Origin: Clostridia bacterium
GTDB taxonomy: Bacteria > Bacillota > Clostridia > Oscillospirales > CAG-272
Assembly: GCA_017503285.1 (NCBI GenBank)
Contig: JAFVTH010000030.1
Span: 1-38,019 of the forward strand
Direction: 5' to 3'
DNA: 38,019 nucleotides
Under the pieces are notes generated by a model. The model ran no database searches, was not told where the DNA came from, and saw only the letters and a list, made by a program, of their open reading frames with translations. Numbering within the stretch: the first letter of the stretch is position 1; every line of letters begins with the position of its first letter. Below are positions 34,000 to 38,019 of the stretch, one piece after another. A program made the translations under genes and the position numbers.

Positions 34000-35091
34000 C
34001 TATTCCGGTAGCTTTTCTACTGTAATTTCAAAATCCCTTAGGTTGATAATTATATCGTATGTGCCTGCCTTCTTAAAGTAGTAGCTTTTGCCTGTTTTTG
34101 AAAGATGCTCGCTTTCTACATCCAGCTTATATTCCCTATAGCTTAAGGAATAGAAGTTAGGCAGGCTGTCAATAGCATCAACGGTGAGCCTCTTAACAAA
34201 AATGTAAGGCTCTGTCTGCCTTGGCTCAAGCTCAATAAAGTCCGTGCCGTCATAATAAATACAGCCGTAGTCCGCCGTGTCCGGGTTAACCAGCTCAAGG
34301 CGAGCCTCGTAGGTTTTGGAGTTTACAAAGATATTGTAAGTGCCACCCACCTTCATTGTTATGGCGGTTTTTCTTGCGTCGGCATATTTTCCGTCTGTGC
34401 TACTATCAAGCGTTACCTTATAGTTGCTCGTATGTATGTTACTGAAAAAGCTTATCTGCTTGCCGTTTTCAACAGTAAAGTTGTTTATATAAAACTCATC
34501 CGGGTTTTCGGTGCTTTTTTCCATTTCAATCCAGTCGGTTGCCAAGCTGAAAATACTACAGGTTTTCATAGTGTAGTAAACAGGTGTTTCTATCTCACTC
34601 TTAAACTGAAGGTCAAACTCCAAGGTCTCGCAATCGAAAATCAGCCTATAAATGCCTGTCTTTATTATGTTTACCTGCACATCCTCGCCGTCCTGTCTTT
34701 CCACCTGGGCATATTCGGTGTCAGCCCCACCCTTTAGGGCTGCATAAAGGTAGCGGGCGTCATCTGTTACCATATAAAAGTAGTCGTCTGCGTAAAAATA
34801 CAGATTGTCGTACACTCTTTTTTTGCCCTCAAGGGAGAAATAATCCATTTTCAGAAATTCCCCATTAACGCTCATCCACAAGGAAAGCCCCTCGGACTTG
34901 TAGTAGGTTTTGTCCTCTTCCTTAACAAAATGCTCCGTTTCTATATTATCCGGGGTAACTGCTTCTATATCCTGATTGTAGTCAGGAATTACAGGGTCAA
35001 GTGGGTCCCCACCCCCAAGCAAATCATCACAGCCAAAAAGACACAGCGCACACAGCGCCAGGGTCACAAAAGCAAAAGCAAATTTTTTCAT
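34000..35091 (-). CDS. Surface lipoprotein with three related beta-strand repeats
   Basis: 363 residues from ATG 35091 (AGGGGGG at 7 nt); an upstream in-frame ATG lies near the predicted promoter and was rejected. Lipoprotein signal KKFAFAFVTLALCALCLFGC, followed by an acidic Gly/Asp linker. Three imperfect units each end in a similar strand pair: GIYRLIFDCETLEFDLQ, GTYNIFVNSKTYEARLE and GTYDIIINLRDFEITVE. The pattern recalls SusE/SusF-like beta domains, but no family is assigned. Promoter at 35126. The signal resembles that of the nearby phosphoesterase lipoprotein. Confidence 0.82.
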   Translation of the reverse strand: MKKFAFAFVTLALCALCLFGCDDLLGGGDPLDPVIPDYNQDIEAVTPDNIETEHFVKEEDKTYYKSEGLSLWMSVNGEFLKMDYFSLEGKKRVYDNLYFYADDYFYMVTDDARYLYAALKGGADTEYAQVERQDGEDVQVNIIKTGIYRLIFDCETLEFDLQFKSEIETPVYYTMKTCSIFSLATDWIEMEKSTENPDEFYINNFTVENGKQISFFSNIHTSNYKVTLDSSTDGKYADARKTAITMKVGGTYNIFVNSKTYEARLELVNPDTADYGCIYYDGTDFIELEPRQTEPYIFVKRLTVDAIDSLPNFYSLSYREYKLDVESEHLSKTGKSYYFKKAGTYDIIINLRDFEITVEKLPE

Positions 35092-35125
35092 AGTCAAGCC
35101 CCCCCTAAATCTGTTTTTCATATTC

Positions 35126-35154
35126 ATTATACCACTAACGTTTTTTAGTTGCAA
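35126..35154 (-). promoter_or_regulatory. Sigma-A promoter of the second lipoprotein operon
   Basis: Minus strand TTGCAA, 17 nt, TATAAT, giving a leader of about 28 nt. Confidence 0.85.
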
Positions 35155-35183
35155 GATTTTAGCACACATTAGAGCAAAATTAA

Positions 35184-35213
35184 AAAAGCCGGCCTGTCAA
35201 GAAGCCGGCTTTT
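35184..35213 (-). terminator. Terminator after the HTH-ATPase gene
   Basis: AAAAGCCGGC / GCCGGCTTTT with a 10-nt loop, 20 nt after the stop at 35234. Usable on both strands. Confidence 0.82.
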
Positions 35214-35233
35214 CTTATTTATAATTTGATATG

Positions 35234-36274
35234 CTATTGTGAAAGGGCTGAGGTGTTAACCACTCGTTTTATCATATCTTCAACTGCTTTGCAGGCGTTG
35301 ATGGTTCTCAAATTAATGTGTGGGTGCTTTTGCTTTCCAAGAACAAAAAGCTCATGGGCAAAGCCTTGACCTATTTCCTCTACTCCTGCAAAATCCAAAG
35401 TAATATCAGTAAAGGCAGATATGCTTCCAAGAAGTCTTCTCGCTTCCGAGCGTGATACAGGGTTTCCCCCGGAAAACATATGGGCAATAGGTATAGATGT
35501 CTTTATAAAGCCCTCATCAACCGGTGCAAAGGTATTAAAAACCTCAGATAATACCTTTTTAGTATTATTGCCTAAGGTCATTCTTACCGCAGTTCCCTTG
35601 TCCATGTTCATAAGGTTGTGCAAGCCCTCATCTTCCATTTGCAAGGATGCAAAATTGTTTCTTGTGAAAAAATTATCATCTGAATAAATAATAAACTCAT
35701 CCATTACGTGCGATGTAAAAAAGATACCCTCACCTGTGTGATATTGCTTAGCGGTGGTAAACTTACCCGCAAACAATAGTGATACGCATTCCCCAAGTGA
35801 AATACTTTCGTTTTTGCTCTCTCTCATAAACCTTTGGATGTTTTTGAAAATTCCTATGCCATCATCTCTTATCAGAATTTGAGTTTCAAGAAAATTTTGG
35901 AAAATACCAACATAAATATTTTCTGCTTCTGAATGCTCAATTGCATTGTTCATCATTTCAGTAAATGCATAATTCCATATGGAATTTACATTTTTTTTGA
36001 ACTGTATGTGTTGGGATATAAATTGACTGTAAATACGATCCTCGCCAAGCGTTCCATCATTTTTAAAGGCATAGTGATAAAAGCTTGTTCGGAGAATATA
36101 CCCACCATTCTTTTTCTCTATTAACCCGTCATTTTCCATTTGATTTACATAATTATATACGCTGGATTTGCTAATATTAAAGGCTTCAACCGTTGCTTTC
36201 ACATAGTCTTTTCTTCCGCCCTTTATAAGCCTCAAGATGTAATTTTTTACCTTTTCTTGGTTCACAACCTTCAT
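35234..36274 (-). CDS. Regulator with HTH, GHKL ATPase and STAS-like (DUF4325) domains
   Basis: 346 residues; ATG 36274 with AGGAGG at 7 nt. Residues 1-62 form a winged helix (VEAFNISKSSVYNYVNQMEN, DGLIEKKNGGYIL). Residues ~95-235 are a histidine-kinase-like ATPase: N box EMMNNAIEH at 106-114, G1 DDGIGIF at 137-143, G2 GEGIFF at 181-186. No phosphoacceptor His domain is seen. Residues ~260-345 match the STAS-like DUF4325 fold (DITLDFAGVEEIGQGFAHEL). The order resembles an SpoIIAB/SpoIIAA partner switch fused to a DNA-binding domain. It probably regulates transcription, including its own through the repeats at 36340-36390. It lies 151 bp after the nuclease-like gene on the same strand. Confidence 0.85.
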   Translation of the reverse strand: MKVVNQEKVKNYILRLIKGGRKDYVKATVEAFNISKSSVYNYVNQMENDGLIEKKNGGYILRTSFYHYAFKNDGTLGEDRIYSQFISQHIQFKKNVNSIWNYAFTEMMNNAIEHSEAENIYVGIFQNFLETQILIRDDGIGIFKNIQRFMRESKNESISLGECVSLLFAGKFTTAKQYHTGEGIFFTSHVMDEFIIYSDDNFFTRNNFASLQMEDEGLHNLMNMDKGTAVRMTLGNNTKKVLSEVFNTFAPVDEGFIKTSIPIAHMFSGGNPVSRSEARRLLGSISAFTDITLDFAGVEEIGQGFAHELFVLGKQKHPHINLRTINACKAVEDMIKRVVNTSALSQ

Positions 36275-36306
36275 AGCTCTTCCTCCTCAAATATGATTAT
36301 ATAAGT

Positions 36307-36335
36307 ATACTATCATGATTTTTTTAATAAGTCAA
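36307..36335 (-). promoter_or_regulatory. Promoter of the HTH-ATPase gene
   Basis: Minus strand TTGACT, 17 nt, TAGTAT, ~35 nt before the start codon and just downstream of the TATTTGGAAAA sites. Confidence 0.72.
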
Positions 36336-36339
36336 TATA

Positions 36340-36390
36340 TTTTCCAAATAAATCTTTAATTTTTCCAAATAGATTTTTTTATTTGGAAAA
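36340..36390. promoter_or_regulatory. Operator-like array: three copies of TATTTGGAAAA
   Basis: Minus-strand copies at 36340-36350 and 36361-36371 are direct repeats 21 bp apart. A third, inverted copy at 36380-36390 lies ~19 bp further on and forms a palindrome with the second. The spacing is about two helical turns, as for a dimeric regulator bound on one DNA face. They lie immediately upstream of the -35 box. Confidence 0.65.
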
Positions 36391-36425
36391 ATATCAAATG
36401 TACGACAATGTTGTAGGGGAATATA

Positions 36426-37718
36426 CTATAGCTTGATTGCGATGTTATGTGAAAATCTTTTTTCGGATAGTTTTTTCTTTTTGTCGTGCTCACAAAGAGT
36501 GGAATGGTCATCAATAAAATCTATAAGATCTATATAATACCTTGCGTATGAAAGATTTGTGTGTTTTAGGCAATTGCTTTTTAATTCGCTATACGTTTTT
36601 ATTATATAACTATCCAAAGCAATGCTTGACAACGGATTATTAGACTTTATAGTTGTAATTTGATTTTCAATTTGCCTCTTTTTATAATCTGGGCAGAGGA
36701 CGATATACTTTTTTGCTTTAGTAAAATTCGATTCAATATAATTGTAATACTTTTCTAATTGACAAGAGAACCCGGAACTGTTTTCAACTATACTCGATTT
36801 AATTTTGTTTTCTACAACAACTATAATGTTTTCAAATTCAACTAAGATATCAATGTTTTCTTTTTCTCTCTTCACCGATACTAAGCGCCCGGGATTGCTT
36901 AATCCAAAAAAATCAATGAAATTTTCGGGGGACATGTTGATGTAATGTGCCAACCAATTCGAAGAAAGCAATTCAACATGAGAACCTTCCATGATGTGAT
37001 TTATTCCTAAATAGTCTACATTTCGGATTTTATCTAACATGGAAATATCCATGTTATATTTTGAATTTCCCGTGATCCATATATCATCGTTTACAATACC
37101 TTCAAGAATATCGTATGTATTATATGAGTCCGTGCAGTGGGTAGAATTTTTATAGCATCCCTTGTTATCCTTGGAAAAAACTCTGTAGTTTTTACTCCCC
37201 CATTTAGCCAATGAATATTCTTTTAATTCATATATATCGGTATTATCATTTGAAAAATCTCGCATCGCCGATTCATACGAGCCAGCTAATATTATTCTTT
37301 TTTGCGGTGGTAAAAAATATACAGTTCCACCACGATAGGATATAAGAGAAAAATTCTTTGCTACAGAGGTATTGGTAGCATAGATATCGTTTAATGGTAT
37401 GCCACCATAGGTTATATGATTTTGACTTATGAAATCATTACTTATTTGAATGTCATGTTTTATGCTATGTGCAACGTACGAACCGTTAGCTCCGGGCACA
37501 TATTTTCCAATGATTTCAAATGTATATCCGTCGATTTTTGAAATCATTAAGATGGCTACCATATTATCTGAAATCACCGAATCTGGGAGATAACCATATT
37601 CAGGAATAAAATAATTCTGAATTCCGTTGTCGTCTAAATAGAAATTTATTATTTCTCCGTCAATGTTTTTCTCTCCAAAAGTTCCTGCAAACATCGCATT
37701 CAACAATATTGTCTTCAT
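36426..37718 (-). CDS. PD-(D/E)XK nuclease-like protein (PDDEXK_4 type), AT-rich
   Basis: 430 residues from ATG 37718 (GAGAGG at 6 nt); the open frame runs upstream through the tRNA fragment, which is not coding. Residues 1-~235 are not recognised (KTILLNAMFAGTFGEKNIDG; RGGTVYFLPPQKRIILAGSY). The C-terminal ~250-400 shows a PD-(D/E)XK core: D290 in NIDILVEF, E303-N-K305 in IVVVENKIKS, and Q320 in CQLEKYYNYI, a pattern seen in restriction-like nucleases. It is visibly richer in A/T than its neighbours, which suggests transfer. It begins 20 nt after a tRNA-type terminator with no room for its own promoter. Function could be DNA cleavage in defence; unproven. Confidence 0.78.
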   Translation of the reverse strand: MKTILLNAMFAGTFGEKNIDGEIINFYLDDNGIQNYFIPEYGYLPDSVISDNMVAILMISKIDGYTFEIIGKYVPGANGSYVAHSIKHDIQISNDFISQNHITYGGIPLNDIYATNTSVAKNFSLISYRGGTVYFLPPQKRIILAGSYESAMRDFSNDNTDIYELKEYSLAKWGSKNYRVFSKDNKGCYKNSTHCTDSYNTYDILEGIVNDDIWITGNSKYNMDISMLDKIRNVDYLGINHIMEGSHVELLSSNWLAHYINMSPENFIDFFGLSNPGRLVSVKREKENIDILVEFENIIVVVENKIKSSIVENSSGFSCQLEKYYNYIESNFTKAKKYIVLCPDYKKRQIENQITTIKSNNPLSSIALDSYIIKTYSELKSNCLKHTNLSYARYYIDLIDFIDDHSTLCEHDKKKKLSEKRFSHNIAIKL

Positions 37719-37737
37719 TACACACCTCTCAAAGTAT

Positions 37738-37766
37738 AAAAAGCCGCAAGGAAAAACCTTGCGGCT
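37738..37766 (-). terminator. Terminator downstream of the tRNA-Ser fragment
   Basis: Minus strand AGCCGCAAGG, TTTTT loop, CCTTGCGGCT, then T-rich. It lies 24 nt after the tRNA CCA end, as expected for the original tRNA transcription unit. Confidence 0.8.
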
Positions 37767-37789
37767 ACTGCGGTTTTTAGCCGCAATTT

Positions 37790-37846
37790 TGGCGCAGGGG
37801 GTGGGATTCGAACCCACGTGGCTTTTGGCCAAACGGTTTTCAAGAC
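37790..37846 (-). other. 3' fragment of tRNA-Ser(UGA), probable attachment site
   Basis: Read on the minus strand: anticodon loop CTTGAAA (anticodon TGA), 3' anticodon stem ACCGT, a long variable arm GGC-CAAAA-GCC, T arm GTGGG-TTCGAAT-CCCAC, acceptor 3' strand CCCCTGC, discriminator G, CCA. The 5' half is absent: no GCAGGGG acceptor strand or D arm precedes it, and the base before the loop stem already mismatches. A fragment that begins at the anticodon loop is the classic product of integrase recombination into a tRNA gene. Not a functional tRNA. Confidence 0.82.
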
Positions 37847-37916
37847 TTTTGAACAACTTCCCAAATCGTCCCGAATAATCCCTAAACCTCCCCAATTTTC
37901 AGCCAAGTTTAGCCTT

Positions 37917-37970
37917 TTCCTCGCACCTTCCCGGAAATTTGCGAGAAAATTGCGAGAAAGATGCGAGAAA
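37917..37970 (+). repeat. 11-bp-phased TGCGAGAAA repeats next to the tRNA fragment
   Basis: Three exact TGCGAGAAA copies start at 37940, 37951 and 37962 (11-bp period), and an inverted near-copy TTCCTCGCA lies at 37917-37925. They sit on the 5' side of the tRNA fragment. This arrangement resembles arm-type binding sites of tyrosine integrases. Nothing else is recognised up to the window edge. Confidence 0.6.
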
Positions 37971-38019
37971 CCGCTGAAAACCACATAGCTTCAAGTGCAA
38001 GCACAGTATAACATAGAAA

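Noticed and set aside
37790-37880. Complete tRNA-Ser gene
   Set aside because: The 5' acceptor strand, D arm and 5' anticodon stem are missing; only the part from the anticodon loop on is present.
37718-37984. Minus-strand 88-codon frame across the tRNA fragment
   Set aside because: Its WVRIPPPAP segment is a translation of the tRNA 3' end, a common spurious product.

Overview
The window looks like chromosomal DNA from a low-to-mid GC Gram-positive anaerobe of the class Clostridia, probably an uncultured gut lineage. The evidence is the gene order rimP-nusA-rnpM-ylxQ-infB, strong AGGAGG-type ribosome sites with some TTG starts, sigma-A promoters, a DUF6472 gene beside dusB, and large secreted proteins with InlB-type, cohesin and dockerin modules. 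No species name can be supported from the sequence alone. No rRNA, complete tRNA, CRISPR array or prophage structural gene is visible.

Layout. (1) 1-2790 (minus): a BspA-like leucine-rich-repeat surface protein cut by the window edge, preceded by a 59-residue peptide gene. (2) 2918-4445: an AraC-type regulator, then a REP-associated tyrosine transposase whose own coding sequence carries two copies of the palindrome that also lies beside it. (3) 4470-4886: three tandem copies of a ~127-bp repeat whose hairpins show compensatory changes. (4) 4887-10179 (minus): the transcription/translation operon rimP-nusA-rnpM-ylxQ-infB, with a clear promoter and a ~375-nt repeat-containing leader. (5) 10210-13910 (plus): CPBP protease-cysS, a candidate structured RNA, a DUF6472 protein and dusB. 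(6) 13919-24990 (minus): a two-gene surface operon. It encodes a 1058-residue lipoprotein with eleven InlB-like repeats and a 2548-residue secreted protein with GLUG, cohesin, dockerin, InlB and Hint modules. (7) 25055-28072: mscL (minus) and, divergently, a tandem pair of WYL-domain regulators (plus). (8) 28094-29523: a solitary RtcB-type RNA ligase and a 114-bp MITE-like inverted repeat. (9) 29589-33273 (minus): a phosphoesterase lipoprotein / membrane protein / small protein / aldo-keto reductase operon. (10) 33292-35154 (minus): a second lipoprotein operon. (11) 35184-38019: an HTH-GHKL ATPase-STAS-like regulator with a helically phased operator array, an AT-rich PD-(D/E)XK nuclease-like gene, and a 3' fragment of tRNA-Ser(UGA) beside 11-bp-phased repeats, which together look like one end of an integrated element.

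How it fits together. The left and middle parts mix housekeeping genes with repeat-rich intergenic DNA. The surface operon in (6) is the most striking accessory system. A cell-anchored lipoprotein and a giant partner carrying both cohesin and dockerin modules, plus an intein-like Hint domain near its end, suggest surface assembly with possible self-processing. The right edge is the most likely site of recent gene acquisition.
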